A stretch of 64,000 nt of DNA from Rotaria macrura. Lineage: Eukaryota > Rotifera > Eurotatoria > Philodinida > Philodinidae. Shown one piece after another: positions 63,123 to 64,000 of this stretch (positions within the stretch are counted from its first letter, which is position 1; every line of letters begins with the position of its first letter). The stretch covers positions 124,001-188,000 of the forward strand of contig OENT01000063.1 of the NCBI GenBank assembly GCA_900239685.1. The letters run 5' to 3'. The notes below the pieces were generated by a model that worked only from the letters and a program-made list of their open reading frames with translations, ran no database searches and was not told the DNA's origin. A program made the translations under genes and the position numbers.

Positions 63123-64000
63123 ATGAGTTTAATTTCGTTTAATAACGAGGTATGAAAATAAATAATCAAACGAAGATCAATAGAAGTATGGGTTATTGTT
63201 CTTTTCTGTTTTGTTTCTATATTCAAGGTTACTGAGTTGGGAAAATCAGTGAAACGAAGTAAAGTTCGTTCTATTAGAAAATTGACTCGACAAATTGAAC
63301 ATGAACGAAAAAAGTAAAGATTTTAATATGATATAAAATCATGGAATCATTACTCTGTTTTATTAGAAATCCCGATGATGAACGCACAGTACGAAAAGTG
63401 AATAGAATCATTGAAGAAATCCATCAAATTCGAGTATTCAACTTTCATTAAATATAAAATTGAAACTATGCTATATAGTTTAGAAAATACCAGTTAAAGA
63501 TGTCGTCTTATTTGCCATGGAAAATGAAGGAACAATTGCTGAAATTCTACAAAAATACAAGGTAGAAATGAGCGTACTTAAATATAGCTCTACCACGATG
63601 CCTATGATTTCACCGTTACTGCTCATTAGAAGTTCTTGTCTAAAAGTAAAATGAAGTCCATGAAAAAAAAACAGACCTTCTGTCGTATCTTATCAAACGA
63701 TTCGGTAAAAATACTTGGCACATTTCAACTTAGTTTCAAAGTCACACCTTCGTTTCTACAAATAATTTGTATATTTGCAATTAGTCACGTCACTTATGCT
63801 CTTGTGTTACTGATAATAACTGTTCTGAACAAATATCTCAAAGATTGCTGATTTTTGTAGATAAATTGATTAGCTGATTGTATGAGTGACATGTGAAAAT
63901 CAATTTAAGGAAATAACTTCGCTCCGAAATTCTCATATTTTAATTTTGCCAATTCCCATTTTCCGAGTATCATTTTGTTCATACGCAATAGAATTACAAA
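63123..64000 (+). CDS. SRFBP1-like: SRFBP1/BUD22-like protein, 5' part (continues beyond window)
   Basis: Exons seen: 63123-63149, 63228-63313, 63367-63433, 63484-63561, joined without phase error. The encoded 86 residues match the N-terminus of SRFBP1 (p49/STRAP), the animal relative of yeast Bud22, a small-subunit rRNA processing factor. Visible matches are the FNNEV start, the basic helix around SVKRSKVRSIRKLTRQI, and RKVNRIIEEIHQI. The fourth exon ends LQKYK at a GTAGAA donor. I found no further exon up to 64000, so the next intron is at least 439 bp. The start ATG sits immediately after a strong 3' splice site. Identification rests on the family N-terminus only. Confidence 0.72.

Noticed and set aside
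1-64000. CRISPR arrays, tRNA or rRNA genes, bacterial operons
   Set aside because: No regularly spaced identical repeats and no cloverleaf or rRNA signature recognised by eye; spliceosomal introns throughout show this is eukaryotic DNA. A tRNAscan run could still find a tRNA I missed.

Overview
This window is metazoan nuclear DNA. It is AT-rich, with genes split by many introns of about 50-60 bp with GT..AG ends and a few much longer introns. It also holds several small non-autonomous DNA transposons. The gene set includes a Notch ligand, an outer dynein arm docking factor, PHLPP, UTP11 and SRFBP1. Compact introns, a probable spliced-leader operon and the style of the genes best fit a bdelloid rotifer, but that placement is an inference. 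All exon models below were built by hand from splice signals. In every complete gene the exon lengths sum to a multiple of three and reading phase holds across every junction.

Layout. (1) 1-11175 (-): 5' portion of a giant Notch ligand (signal peptide, MNNL, two DSL-type domains, about 58 EGF repeats), running off the left edge. (2) 11176-17440: intergenic, with one repeat element. (3) 17441-18243 (+): four-TM protein with PPxY motifs. (4) 19030-22228 (+): secreted GH31 glycosidase. (5) 22755-24041 (+): class V aminotransferase of the alanine-glyoxylate type. (6) 24042-28510: intergenic, with an 82-bp piggyBac-like MITE. (7) 28511-34161 (-): 26-exon gene joining an ODAD4/TTC25-like TPR protein to three PLAT domains. 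(8) 36501-45397 (+): PHLPP orthologue whose phosphatase domain has lost a metal-site aspartate. (9) 48446-49495 (+) and 49897-52344 (-): convergent paralogues of a type II membrane, probably glycosyltransferase, family; one is intronless. (10) 52345-56697: intergenic, with a hAT-like MITE containing 169-bp tandem repeats. (11) 56698-63038 (+): UTP11, with a 5.3-kb intron holding five transposon-like elements. (12) 63123->64000 (+): SRFBP1/BUD22-like gene starting 84 bp after UTP11 directly behind a splice acceptor, which suggests an operon.

The most notable points are the ODAD4-PLAT fusion, the double-DSL Notch ligand, the probable PHLPP pseudophosphatase, the UTP11-SRFBP1 putative operon, and a set of MITEs with visible terminal repeats and target-site duplications. 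No tRNA, rRNA or CRISPR array was recognised.
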